Shown: positions 1 to 11,226 of the stretch, piece by piece
Position numbering within the stretch: the first letter of the stretch is position 1
Layout: every line of letters begins with the position of its first letter
NCBI GenBank assembly: GCA_025399215.1
Contig: MU621213.1
Coordinates: 1,847-50,656 of the forward strand
DNA from: Globomyces pollinis-pini
Lineage: Eukaryota > Chytridiomycota > Chytridiomycetes > Rhizophydiales > Globomycetaceae
Reading direction: 5' to 3'
DNA: 48,810 nt
Made by a program: the position numbers and the translations under genes
The notes under the pieces: model-generated
The model's input: the letters and a program-made list of their open reading frames with translations, nothing else
The model's database searches: none
Told to the model about the DNA's origin: nothing

Positions 1-78
1 AAATCAGGCAGTGAAGACCGAGGTGCATATGTGGTGATGACAGTATTTATGGTATTGTTGGTGAGATACATGTTTTGA
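1..78 (+). CDS. Possible 3' end of a gene with a C-terminal membrane segment
   Basis: Frame 1 is open from the first base to a TGA at 76-78 and encodes about 25 residues ending in a hydrophobic stretch (roughly AYVVMTVFMVLLVRYMF). If real, this is the last exon of a gene that starts outside the window, with a tail-anchor-like C-terminus. The fragment is short and no family can be assigned, so it could be chance. Nothing in the following 500 bases continues it. Confidence 0.3.
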   Translation, partial: KSGSEDRGAYVVMTVFMVLLVRYMF

Positions 79-590
79 ATAAAATGAAATGATAGTTTGA
101 AAAAACACGATCCAATTGTACTCTTTAAGTTGTTGCTGTTCATTTATAATAATTATATTCATTAAATAGTAATGAGGTAACACCTAGCTAGATCACGACA
201 CATTGTGTATGTTCAAACATATACTCGTGTAATCGCATGACGGACCCTCATCATGTTTCCATGACGTCATTCGACTTTTTATTGGTATTTTAGTTTGTTT
301 AAATTGAAATCTTTTAATGTATTAGGTATTAATGAAGTGACCATAAATAAGCGAGTACAGAAACCAGTTTGTAATTGCAAAGACCATTAAATCCCCAAAA
401 AGGAAGAAAGTAAAAATCCAAGGATAATTTTTGAAATTCAATAATAAATAAATTTATTAATTTTAGTTTATGGTAATGAAAGTAATGAATTCTTTATCTT
501 TAAAAATAGAAACAAGTGCCACCCCCCAAAAGGAAATGAAAATAAGGAATATCCTTTTGAATTCCCACTTTTTACCTTCTGTTTTCTTTG
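79..590. other. Intergenic, AT-rich
   Basis: I see no convincing coding sequence here. It probably holds the 3' flank of the partial gene before it and the promoter and 5' UTR of the RasGEF gene that follows. No clear TATA box or repeat stands out from the general AT-richness. Confidence 0.5.
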
Positions 591-3202
591 ATGATTCATA
601 GAAATCCTACGTTGGTTTCCTGTGTTTGTGTGGACTTTAATTTTAATTCAAATTCTTTAAACATTTTAGTAAAGGTATCCAATCATTTTTATCCTACTTT
701 TAAAATTAATCCTTTTTATCCCTCTTTCCTTATTAACATATTTAGGACGGTTCCTTGTACTTTAAATTAGAAAATATAACAAACTACTCTCTAGCTATTC
801 ACCATCCAGACGCTATTTACATAAAATATAAAGATCTGGCCATCCCTACCACTTACAAAATTATCACAAATCGCGCTCGTGACATTTATACTCTCTTACT
901 AGCTTCTCCTTTACCCACTCGAAAAGTATCTAAAAAACTATCAAGAAAATTATCAAGAAAGTCTTCCACCAAGCAAATTCATGATATCAAAAATCAAAAA
1001 TCTTCTGAAGAGGACCTTGAATTTCCGTCACATGATCTGGCTTTTCATACGCTGCCTTCTGCTCCTGTTCAATCAAATACCCCGGATTTTAATCTTGTAC
1101 CTGTTGAACGATCTAATTCATTCACACATTCGCCTATGCACTCTACCATGCCTCCGAAATTGACAAAACGAGTGTCACGGTTTTTTAAAAAGTTAATCAA
1201 ACCAAAGAGTAATAATGACTTGAAAAATGTGGATAATTCGGATTCCACTAAAAAAGTACCAGTGCAAGAGGATCAGAATCTCAATGGTAGTCAAACCTTA
1301 CAAAGGGGTAGGTTTGGTATCGTTCACCATGAAATGTCTACAAATGATACTCTACACAAAAAATTCAATAAATTGAACCTGGAATATGAATCTATCAAGT
1401 TTGATGACACTAGTGCACATGTCCATTTCCGTGAATCGTTTGATCAAAATGCGTCAAATGTCTCATTCATTCATGAAAATCACTCTTCTGAATTTGGATT
1501 GGATGTTACAAGCAACGAGATGGATGCCGCAGACACTTATTCACTTCCAGATGACTCACAATATCAAAGAGATTCAGATAACCTCGACTCATCAGACTCT
1601 CTGGGTAAAACATCAGATAAATCTTCTCAGATCCAAACTGGAAAAGACATTAACGGAAGAAATAATGATACACTGGCTATAAATGTAGTTTCCGAAATGG
1701 GTACATCACCAAGCAACAGTATAGCGAAACATAAATCAGTTCATTCACTCTTGATTACAAAATCAAACAGTCAGAGCGATGCCTCTGTGTCCAGTGTAGA
1801 TCATCATGAATTGATCAGAAACTTTAACGCAAATCCAACCAGTACCCTCATTTCACCCAGTATGAGTCGAGGATTATCAAAGTCAGATTGTTCCATGTAT
1901 TGTTCGGAAGGGTCAGATGATTATGAAGAAGTTCCTCGACAACAACCTGGCCATCTTCCCCCAAGATCTACAAACATTCTACGCTACAACAATCAAAATG
2001 AATTGATTCTAATTACTTTGCCTAATGATGAAGCCTATCCGGTTGCCGGAACTCTAGACAGTCTTTTAAATCTGATTGTCTCTAATCCGCTATCTCGTTT
2101 TTGTGATGTTTTTGTGTTGACAATGCACGATATTGCAGAACCGTTGACAATTATTAAAGCATTGAACAGTATTCTCGATGGATTGATAATCGAATATGAA
2201 CATCGACCAGAAAGCAAAGTGCAAATTCACAGGCTCTTTACATTCATCAAAAAGATGTTGGCTTTATTTCCGGATTTATGTCAATGCACTAATATTCATG
2301 AAACACTTTATTCCATGATTAAATCTGCAGAATCCATACTTCATGCAGACTATGTGAATTCTTTTTTACAATTAACCATGTATAACCAATTGTATTCTAT
2401 AGTGCTTCCTCGAGGGTCATTTCAAATTGATTTACTGAAATTTACAGCATTGGAAATTGCCACTCAAATGACTTTAATCGACTTTGGGTTGTTTTTTGCA
2501 ATCAAACCCAACGAGTTCACATTGTTTTTCGATAATTCTTTCCAAGACCATACTTTTAAAGGCATTCACGACTTTATTGCTCGAACCAATCGAATCAGTA
2601 GATGGACAGCATCCTTAATATGTTCTGCCACATCCCTACCTATCAGGACATCTATCATGGCTCTATTGATTGAAGTGGCCAAAGAGTGTCTGAAACTAAA
2701 GAACTTCAATACATCAATGGTAAACTAAAGTAATGACTAAATATAGGCTATCATAACTGGGTTATGTAATCCGAATGTGATGAGATTAAAGAATACTTTT
2801 GCACAACTAAGTACTGAAACTCGAAATCAACTTGAATCATTAGAGCTTGTCTTCTCACCCAACAATAATTTCAAAAACATTAGAATTATACAAAAAAACA
2901 CTACAACCGTTCATATCCCACTTATTCTCTTGATCACCAAAGATATTCATTTCATTAAACAATTTCATCCAAACACGAAAACATATGAAAACATGTGTTT
3001 GATTGAAGTCAAACGACGTGGACAACTATACAACATTATTGAACCAGTCATTCGAATGAAATCGATGCGATATTCTGTCGAACCTGGGTTTTATTGTCCT
3101 ATTACTGCAACAGATCCTACACCTCTGGCATTGCTATTGTGTCGGTTGATGAAATTGGACAAGAGTTGTTTGGAGAGACAGTCCATGTTATTAGAACCTT
3201 AA
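591..3202 (+). CDS. Ras guanine-nucleotide exchange factor (RasGEF_N + CDC25 domain)
   Basis: Likely activates a Ras-family GTPase by exchanging GDP for GTP at a membrane. Exons: 591-674, 746-2719, 2747-3202 (837 aa). The introns are 71 and 27 nt; the second interrupts the catalytic domain between NTSM and AIITGL and restores the frame exactly. The first ~450 residues are Ser/Asn-rich and probably disordered, with a basic patch near residues 85-100 and another near 165-175 (KRVSRFFKKLIKPK). A RasGEF_N domain lies at about 460-520 (GTLDSLLNLIV). The CDC25 catalytic domain is at about 580-830, with the hallmarks ALEIATQMTLIDFGLFFAI, NRISRWTASLI and FVIEVAK-like LLIEVAKECLKLKNFN. Family and fold are clear; the target (Ras1, Rap/Rsr1) is not. 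The start at 591 is inferred from the splice model, and an upstream exon remains possible. Confidence 0.9.
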
Positions 3203-3332
3203 TTTCAGTCTTGTTTGTAGTGGTGTAATATAGTTTAATGTCCAAGTATTTTACATTGTTTTTTTTTTTAATATTATGAGAATTATGCTTTTTTTTATTG
3301 TAACAATGATGAAAGGGTTTTTGAGTTGAAGA

Positions 3333-6259
3333 TTATTTACTAAAAAATCCAAACAAAGTTTTCTTTTTCTTTGTTTCTTTAGATTTTTTGACAACCCCAG
3401 ATTCTTCCAAACGTTCCAATGCACGTTCTTCACCTAAATCAGCAGCCAATTGATAAAAATGCATGGCTTGATCCATATTTTTCAAAGTTCCAATGCCACC
3501 TTCATAGAAATAACCTAAAGTAAAGTATGCTCTTGGTAATTGTTTCAAAGTTGCTTTTTGGACAAGTTCAAATGCTAATTGTTCATTTTTAGGTAATACT
3601 CCTTCAGCTCCTGTCATGTGCCATCCAGCCATACCTAATCATGAGTTTCGATAGATTACCTAATTGTGCTTCTGGATCATCGAATTTCAATGCATGGGTA
3701 TAATATCGTATACTTTCAGCCTAGTTGATTAATGTGGAAAGTCATACTGGATTAGGTTCGAAACCCATGAGTCCATGTTCATGACAGTATCCCAATTTGA
3801 AAAGTGCAGGTGGATATTCAAATTCAGATGCTTCAATCAAAACTCCTCTAGCGTATGAATGATCAGGTGTGATTTGTGGTGGTACTCCAATTTCATAGAT
3901 GAGAGCTAATTCGTAAAGTGGTTCGGGATGATCTCGATCAGGTACTATAATTCAAGTTTGATTTTGAAAATTAACATACCTGCTGCCGCTCGTTTGAACC
4001 ATTTGACGGCTTTAATGATATCAGGTTTCAATCCCAATTCAGCATTCATCTCTGCTAATCCTAATCGATACATGGAATCTAAATTCCCAGCGGTAGCAGC
4101 TTTGGTATACATTTCAAGTGATAATCTATTGGATTTTTTACATCCTGTTCCTGTCTCGGCACATTGTGCAATTGCATGACATGCTGGTGCATATCCACGT
4201 TTAGCTGCCATCAAATACTGACTGTATGCTAATGAATGTTTTCCATCTTCAGCATAGGCTTGTCCCAAGAAGAAATGTGCATCGGGTAATCCTGATGATG
4301 CTACTTTCTTCAATAATGATAATCCTTCTTCGGTATACTAATATGTTACAAAATAAATTAGTTACTGGTGCGCCTACCAATAGGCAAAGTCTATAATGGT
4401 TAGATTAAAAGAAATATTACTTTGCAAATTCAAATTGTTCATTTAAATCTGTTGATATACTCCAAGCTTTGTTGCTTTCTAATAACTCCAACGGACTTAA
4501 TTCTTTTGGTGCAATTGGCAACGTTTCAACTGATTCTGGTTTTATATGCTGTAAATTATCAATATTTGGGAATATTGTTTTCCTAGAGAGCGATTTTCTG
4601 GATAATGTAGCAAATGTGGGCATCACATCTGGTGCTTGTAAATGGTTTTGATCAGGTGGTGTATTCAGTGACTCTACTCCTTGCTTCTCTGATTGACTAT
4701 CTGATTCTGTCGCTGGTCTACTTCCTGCTCGGGTGAGTGTTCCATCATCCATTGAAATACGCCTACTCATATCCAGTTTCTGGTCCATTTCAAATGATCT
4801 TTTAGTGGTTGGTGATCCCGGCTGATGTTGGGTCAGAGACTTATTTCTAAATATTGTTGGATTGACATTGATATTAATCGAATTGGCACGAAATAGTGTT
4901 GGTGGTGGTAATAGATCACCTTGCTGATGACCACCTTGTGGAAAAATATACGAAGGAGGAGGTCGAACGGTAAGGATTGGTGGTGGTGGAAGGGTAGGTG
5001 CTACATGTTTCTGAGAGGGCGAATCTTGTAATGAGGCATATGATGGTGCAAAATGACTAGGGCGGATGACCGATTGGTATGGTCGGTAAGGTGTAGTCGT
5101 AGATGAGAACTCTGATATCAGTCTTGATGAATTGCCACTTGAAACTGAGAGAACATCCAGCTCTTGTTTTTTAAATGAGGGTGATGTGTTGGCGGGTAAA
5201 CTCTCTTGTGAAGCCTTTCGTTTAGGAGATGTTGGAGTGTCTGTGTATTCATCAATCAATTCCATTTCTTTATTTGCTGGTGAATCCAAATCCATTTCAT
5301 CCAATCGCTTTTCTAAAACTGGTGTATTGATTGTAGCCGATTTCAATGGCATATCAGAATATCTTCTCATAGAATCTTCTTCTCGTTCGACTGGTGTAAG
5401 TTGGACAGATTGTGTTCGTGGTGCAAATGCTTGATGGTCTATTTGATTATCAAAAAAGAGTTTTACCCACAGGTTCAGGAGCTAGAGATCTATACATCGG
5501 AACCGAATTTGTTGGAGGTCTGAATTGTGAGAGGGGATGTGTTTGTGGTGGATTCATAAAAGGACGAAATGGTCGAGTTGGTGGTCCATTTAGTACAGGT
5601 CTACCATCACCAGCGAATGGACGCATGCGTGCATCTGGTGGACCAGGATATGGTCTTCCCGGAAATGGTCGTAATATAGGTCCTCCTGGCATTGGCTGAA
5701 ACTGTCCTGGCAGTGGTCTTGGTGGGTATTGTGGAGGTCCTCCCATAGGCCTGCCAGGAGGAGGGGGATAAGGTGGTCTTCCAAATGATGGATGTCCTTG
5801 TGGTGGAATATTTGGGGGAGGAAAAGGGGGTCGTGCTCCAGGAGATGGCCCCATTGGCCTATACAACGGCCTTCCTTGATCGTTTGGAGGTCGCATCATA
5901 TATCCAGGTGGTGGTCTATAAGGAGAGTTGTTTTCACCAGGTTGTCGAACCATCATTGGTCCTGCAGGTTGTGGTCGAGCATAAATTTGACTTGCAGATT
6001 GGGGCCTAAAGAATGGTCTAGTAGTTGGACTATTAGCAGTAGAATAACCCAAGAAAACTCCTTCAGAGAATATGGGGTCACCATTTACGGGACTCTTAAA
6101 ATCCACGGTTTGATTAATTCCTTCTGTAGACTGGTTTATATTTGATTCTGATTGATCATTTGAATCAATTTTTCTAGGAGGTAAAGGAGGAGGTGGATTG
6201 ATAGTATTTGAAGTATTATGAATTGAATTTCTAGGGGGTAATGGAGGTGAATTTGGCAT
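3333..6259 (-). CDS. SKT5: Skt5/Chs4-type chitin synthase regulatory factor (Sel1 repeats, proline-rich N-terminus)
   Basis: Known relatives activate and localise chitin synthase at sites of growth. Seven exons: 5467-6259, 4421-5438, 4378-4390, 3980-4337, 3748-3944, 3660-3720, 3333-3634 (913 aa); introns 28, 30, 40, 35, 27, 25 nt. The 13-nt micro-exon is needed to keep the frame. Residues 1-265 are very proline-rich and begin with two PPLPPR motifs (residues 5-10 and 24-29), canonical class II SH3 ligands. Residues ~265-600 are Ser/Thr/Pro-rich linker. From ~605 on there are about seven Sel1 repeats with typical signatures (SSGLPDAHFFLGQAYAEDGK, QLGMAGWHMTGAEG, YFTLGYFYEGGIGT). The C-terminus is polybasic (KKKKTLFGFFSK) and lacks the CAAX box that I recall at the end of yeast Skt5. 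The order and spacing of the repeats match fungal Skt5 rather than generic Sel1 proteins. Confidence 0.86.
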
Positions 6260-6411
6260 GAATAAGAGCAAATAAGAATCCTAATAATTTAAAAGACGAT
6301 AGTTTGTAGTTGTTTAAGGATTTAATAAATTGGTACAGGTTTCTGATCCACTGTCGTAAGTTCTATGAAAAGTCAAATATTTTTCATTTTTTTCAATCTT
6401 TTATTTTTTTT

Positions 6412-7463
6412 TTAATAATCTTCTTCAATATCATCATCAACAACTTCTTTAGGTTCTAGATCTTCTCCATATTGAATAGCATTATCTACATGGGATAGTA
6501 TATATGCAATTGAATCTTCATCTTTAATATTCAAAGGTATCAAATTAACCATGTTAAATTCATCAATCTATTCTAATTAAACTTAATTTCTTTACCAATC
6601 TCACTAATGCTGCATTCAGTGAATGAAATCTTTCACTTGTAGTCGAATTCGCCTCTTCTAGTAGAAGTCCAGAATCTACATTAAAAAACCTAAATAATAA
6701 GTATCTATCATGAAATAGTTGAAACGATTATCGTGATATATGTGTAAAGAATTAACATACCGTTCCATTCTCTCTGCATCAGCATCTATCAGAATGAGAA
6801 GAAAATATCAGCTTACCGCCTAATAGATCCATCTTTGTCATCACATTAATATGAGGAATTCCCAATTGTAACATTGCAGACATTGCACTAAAATTATGAT
6901 TAGCCAGACATACCTCATGATACCAGCAAAAAACTTTGGTGTATCTTGAATGAATTGACAATCTAATAAATATATTCCACAAACTCTGTAATCATTTCGA
7001 TGTAAACAATCAACAAGCTGTTTCATGATAGTGCAATGTGTGTATAACTCAATTTGTCCTGGACAATCAATGATAATGTTATCATCTTCGTATTCCTGAA
7101 TTTGTTCTTCAAACCAATCTAAATTATCAACCAAATATTCCAAGCAGTAAATTAATCCTCCATTTGGACCGAAATCCAGTTCTTCCATGACATCATCCAA
7201 TGATACCAATTCACGAATGTCTTACGATAGTTAATGTGAAATCTATACATACCAATAGATGGTTCATATTCAAAATATTCTGCAGCAGGATCTAAATTGA
7301 CCAAATGAACATTTCGTTTCATTGATTGACAATGAGTGACAATTGTTGTACAATAAGTTGATTTTCCACTAACATGAATGATACTATTCTACCTTCCAGC
7401 AGGTCCCATAACAAGCTGTTTGAATTAATTTGAAGTCCAACTTACTTGACAAGTTTTTCCCAT
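6412..7463 (-). CDS. GPN3: GPN-loop GTPase 3
   Basis: GPN GTPases assist assembly and nuclear import of RNA polymerase II. Eight exons: 7446-7463, 7393-7415, 7253-7368, 6914-7220, 6817-6887, 6761-6785, 6596-6689, 6412-6567 (269 aa, normal family length). The introns are 30, 24, 32, 26, 31, 71 and 28 nt. The P-loop GPAGSGKST falls across the 24-nt intron and is only intact after splicing. Further hallmarks are NLDPAAE, the GPN motif in [18 protein letters not shown] (G3), TKMDLL (G4) and the family-typical C-terminal [13 protein letters not shown] followed by an acidic tail. Residues match GPN3 better than GPN1 or GPN2 (for example [12 protein letters not shown]). The three smallest exons encode 18, 23 and 25 nt. 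Confidence 0.93.
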
Positions 7464-7667
7464 TTCAAGTGAAGTTTAAAAAAGAAAAAACAATTCAGAA
7501 CATTACAAAATAAAAGAAAACTATAGTTTCTTAAGGAAACTTTCTTACTGGAAAGTAAGTCCTTTCTTTTGATTTGGATATCAATTTCTAATATAAAATA
7601 ATATGCATGTTACTAAGGTATAATACTATGATACAAAGGTAAACGTTTATTTTTTTCTTCATATTGG

Positions 7668-8359
7668 CTATGTGGTAGTGTCTTCACTTTCTCTAGTATT
7701 TTTGGACTTTCGAATCGGCATCGGTAAACTTTGTGCAAAAGTACGAATTAAAGGTGGAGGATCTAACTTGCCTGGATAATCTTTGGGTGAGAAACATGAT
7801 AACACTTGAGAAAACACTGATGTGACAGCAGCTTGGTTGCCTGTTGATAATACACCTGTATCACTATTCAAAAGTTAACAACCAAAATACACAAACCCTA
7901 AATCAAACAGTGTAAATTTCAATCTATATGATCCAGGAGATCTAATGGATATATCCGCAAATGTAAAAAAGCAACCGGCGACACCAGTATCATCTTTTAA
8001 TAGAGAAGCGTTCACCACCAGTGAACCAGTTAGTAAATCATCCAAAGATTTCAATGGTAACTTCTCTTGCCCAGTAACAGACCAAATGGATGCCTGTAAC
8101 ACCAACATTGGATGATTTTTAACTCTAACATTAATGTAAATGGTCGATACAAAAATATTGGTACTTCTTGTTCCCCTGCTTCATAATTTAATTTGACTTC
8201 TATGATAGGTGCCTTTTGGGTTAAAGAAGGTTTAAGTACTGGATCCACAGCTCTTCTATCTTTTACTCCATAACCACATGCTCTAGCATTGATTGGTTCT
8301 TCCCTCACAACCAGCTTGAATCTGTCAAAGATTAACTTTCATGAAAATTACTTGGGCAT
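7668..8359 (-). CDS. Small velvet-domain protein (VosA/VelB type)
   Basis: Velvet proteins are fungal DNA-binding regulators of development and secondary metabolism, with an NF-kB-like fold. Exons: 8352-8359 (8 nt), 8151-8321, 7897-8124, 7668-7863 (200 aa); introns 30, 26 and 33 nt. The protein is essentially a single velvet domain: FKLVVREEPINARACGYG and VKDRRAVDP at the N-terminus, then ASIWSVTG, LTGSLVVNASLLKDDTG, FFTFADISIRSPGSYRLKF and FSPKDYPG, ending at a basic PMPIRKSKN tail. Unlike many Dikarya members there is no long insertion or disordered extension. The start is chosen because ATG-CC-AA splices in frame onto the conserved FKLVVR segment. The subclass (VosA, VelB or other) cannot be settled by eye. 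Confidence 0.88.
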
Positions 8360-8852
8360 TAAGAACTTACTCCCAATTACTAAGAATTTGTTGAAAAATT
8401 CCGACCAAAAAAAAACATTAACAAAGCCAGGTTACAGATTTTATAACCATGTCCATTTTTACTGGATTTGCTTTAGAACATGCATAAATCAAGTAAACTT
8501 GAAGCTAGAAGTTGTCGAAGTATAAAAAAATGAAACAGGTGGGAATCGAACCCGCTACATCGTTGCCATACATAATAATACGGAAAAAGTGTGAGAAATG
8601 ATGTATTAAACGATGCTTTCATTCACAAGAAGTGTTTTTACATATCTCCATACCCTGATTCAATAAATAATGGTTTTGAAATTATGCTCTTGACGAGCTA
8701 TTTACTCACTTGTTCATAATCATTAGTTTAACAACCAAACGAAACTAAAATTGTAAAGGGAAATTTCATAACATTTTTTGAAATTGTAGATCTAATTTGT
8801 CTGTTTTTTAAACTATTTTTGTTTGCGTGTGTGGAGCAAAGACTCAACTAGA
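8360..8852. other. Divergent intergenic region
   Basis: About 490 bases separate the divergent velvet gene and the Sel1 gene. Apart from the tRNA-like sequence annotated separately there is no supported gene. A short open frame at 8289-8525 runs antisense to the velvet 5' end and shows no recognisable protein features. The region should contain both promoters. Confidence 0.5.
8531..8558 (-). pseudogene. tRNA T-arm-like remnant
   Basis: On the minus strand the sequence GCGGG-TTCGATT-CCCAC resembles a tRNA T stem-loop (internal B box), followed by seven bases and an A that would fit an acceptor 3' strand. The T stem has one C-A mismatch. I could not find a matching 5' acceptor strand (GAAACAG) or a convincing D arm at the right distance upstream. 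It is best read as a relic or chance B-box, not a working tRNA. Confidence 0.3.
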
Positions 8853-9668
8853 ATGAGTAACATTCGTGATAGCAGAGTAGCTAATAGTCTGGATCAAGAT
8901 TTCTCCAGTGATTTGGAGTTGGCTATTCTATTACACGAAAGAAACCAACTACTAGATTCATTCAAATGTTTAGAAATAGCTTACAAGAATGGCGAACCGT
9001 TGGCGATCTACTTATATTGCATACATCTTAGAGAAGGAATAGGATGTAAACCAAACCAACCATTGGCATTTCAATCTTTATTAAACGGAATATATCAGTT
9101 AAATAATCAAATAGTCAATCAGTCAGATACTGTTGAGTTACACAACCAAAATGTAAATCAATCAGTTAAATCCGTACAAACAGACCAGATAGATTTACAC
9201 GATGTAGATGTAAAAACCAAGACTGACGAGAAATTGCAACGTCAACAACAATTAATTCAATTAAAAACACGAATAACATGTGTATTTATCATCAGCTTAC
9301 TTACTTATGAAGTTGGAGTTTGTTACATGAACAACTGGGGTATCAACAAGAACAAGAAATCGGGCATTTACTATATAAGTATTGCAGCATCATTGGGATT
9401 AGACAAAGCATTAGAGCATATGGGACATCTTTGGTACAAAGGAAATGGAGTCAAACGATCATTATTGATGGCAGCCAAGAATTATCGTCTCGCGTATAAA
9501 GACAAACGACATTCACCGATGGGAATGACCTGGATCTGGGATACCAAATACGATATGCAAAGTGATGGAAAAGTATATGATCATTATCATCAAATATACC
9601 CAAAGTATAACCATCGACATATTCCATTTGAAAAAAGGGATAAGAGGTGCTTTTGGTGTCGAGACTAA
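8853..9668 (+). CDS. Sel1-repeat protein, function unknown
   Basis: An uninterrupted frame of 271 codons from the first ATG (8853; the frame itself is open further upstream). The N-terminal half contains one Sel1-like unit (residues ~35-85, LHERNQLLDSF and IHLREGIGCKPNQPLA) followed by a Gln/Asn-rich linker (~90-150). Two clearer repeats follow (~155-235: LTYEVGVCYMNNWGINKNKK and HMGHLWYKGNGVKRSLLMAA). A C-terminal GMTWIWDTKYD-type segment recalls fungal Sel1 proteins related to yeast Dsf2. Sel1 repeats form alpha-solenoid protein-binding surfaces. No catalytic motif is visible. It has no intron, which is unusual in this window. The role is not known; 117 bases separate it from WBP1 on the same strand. 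Confidence 0.75.
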   Translation: MSNIRDSRVANSLDQDFSSDLELAILLHERNQLLDSFKCLEIAYKNGEPLAIYLYCIHLREGIGCKPNQPLAFQSLLNGIYQLNNQIVNQSDTVELHNQNVNQSVKSVQTDQIDLHDVDVKTKTDEKLQRQQQLIQLKTRITCVFIISLLTYEVGVCYMNNWGINKNKKSGIYYISIAASLGLDKALEHMGHLWYKGNGVKRSLLMAAKNYRLAYKDKRHSPMGMTWIWDTKYDMQSDGKVYDHYHQIYPKYNHRHIPFEKRDKRCFWCRD

Positions 9669-9784
9669 GAAAACTTTAAACCTTCAGTCCGGTACGTAAA
9701 TACTTTAATAAACAGTTAATTTTGAATTCCAGTGTGTGTAACCTTTCGTTGAAAAAATTGAAATTCAAACGAGATCTTTTTTAC

Positions 9785-11178
9785 ATGAAATTCACAGCAC
9801 TGATTGCATTCATTGGATTAGTAATAGCAAAGACGTTAGTATTGCTAGATACCAATCGACAAGAAGAATTCTCTCTATTTCTTAGTTTATTAAAATGTAT
9901 CATCACTTGGTTTATTAATACCTATAGCAAGGGGTCATATCTTGGATTTACAATCTATTTCCAAAGTTATTCCTTTGATTGAATTTGAAGAAAAAAAGTA
10001 CGATCATGTAGTAGTATTAGGACCAGTTCAATGTAACGTATTGAATCAAATTTTATCATTTAGCATTTGGAGGTCAACTCAAGGTTGGAAATTTATTGGA
10101 ATTTGTTAATCAAGGTGGAAATGTTTTATTGGCATCTTCAAAACCTTCAGAAGCGATCAATGACTTTGCTTATGAATTTTCAGTTGATTTTCATACAACT
10201 CCAGTTAAAGATTATTTTTCAAATATCAATGATACTATTATTACTTCAGCAAATCTATTAAATTCACATCATGTTGTTCCTAAAACTGTTAAAGCTCCAA
10301 TCTTGTATCGTGGAGTTGGACATAAACTAAGTGGAAAAAATGCGTTAGTACAACCATTGTTAGTAGGAGGTGAATCAACTTATTCGATTGGATCAAGTGC
10401 TCTCTATGGAAATAAATTAGGTCTCGTTTCTTATTTTCAAGCCCTAAACGATGCTAGAATTGTATTTGTGGGAAGTGTTGATATGTTCACTAATGAGTAA
10501 CTCTTCGAAATTAACCATAGTTTCTTAAATGCCGCCATCAAAATAAATGGAGAAGAGTATTTAATCTATGTTTTAATGATATTGTAGAAAATTATCTGGA
10601 AACGCAGAATTTGCATCAGAAATAAGTGAATGGGTTTTTAAACAAAAATCTGTTGTCAAAGTAGTATCACACAAACATCATCGATTAGGAGAAACCGCTC
10701 AACATGGTATTTATCGAATCAAGGATGAAATGGTACAACCACCCCAACGTAATATTTTAGGTTTATGAATTGGAATTGGCCAAATTAGAAAAAGGCAAAT
10801 GGGTACCCTTTACACCAAATGATATTCAATTTGAGGCAGTCATGCTAGACCCTTATATCAGACGTACCTTTAGCTCCAAAGATGGCAAGATGCAAGTTCG
10901 ATTTAAATTACCAGATCATGTAACGATGTTTTTTTTTACCTAACCATTAGTATGGTGTGTTTACATTCAAGGTCAGCTATCAACGACATGGATTAACCAA
11001 TGTTTTGGTTTCAGAAACTGTCCAAGTACGACCTTTCAATCATGACCAATATCCTCGTTTCTTACTTGCAGCATATCCGTACTACGCCAACATTTTCAGC
11101 ATGATGGGTGCTTTCTTTTTGTTTTCATGTGTCTTTTTGTATCATAAAGATACAATCAAAAAAGTCAAAACTGATTAA
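9785..11178 (+). CDS. WBP1: Oligosaccharyltransferase subunit WBP1/OST48
   Basis: Essential subunit of the ER oligosaccharyltransferase that N-glycosylates nascent proteins. Seven exons: 9785-9896, 9928-10032, 10064-10496, 10521-10556, 10588-10732, 10761-10919, 10951-11178 (405 aa); introns 31, 31, 24, 31, 28, 31 nt. It has a signal peptide ([17 protein letters not shown]) directly followed by the family start LVLLDTN. Conserved blocks are [53 protein letters not shown] and the C-terminal [13 protein letters not shown] entering one membrane helix. The cytosolic tail ends KKVKTD, a KXKXX-type ER retrieval signal. Length is slightly below the usual 430-460. The ATG is fixed by the signal peptide. 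Confidence 0.94.
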
Positions 11179-11226
11179 ATTATGATTGGTATTAATAAAT
11201 GGACATCAAATCAAAGTTTAGATATT

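Noticed and set aside
588..770. Separate 60-codon gene before the RasGEF
   Set aside because: Its first 28 codons splice in frame onto the RasGEF reading frame, so it is exon 1.
3632..3945. Skt5 gene thought to be a pseudogene because of several frame breaks
   Set aside because: Introns of 35, 27 and 25 nt with GT-AG ends remove every break and rebuild Sel1 repeats.
5412..6145. Plus-strand frames opposite the proline-rich region of the Skt5 gene
   Set aside because: Gly/Trp-rich antisense shadows of a Pro-rich coding strand; no start context or introns.
6568..6595. A 15-nt intron (GTTTAATTAGAATAG) in GPN3
   Set aside because: A 28-nt intron starting further upstream gives the same family continuity with a normal size.
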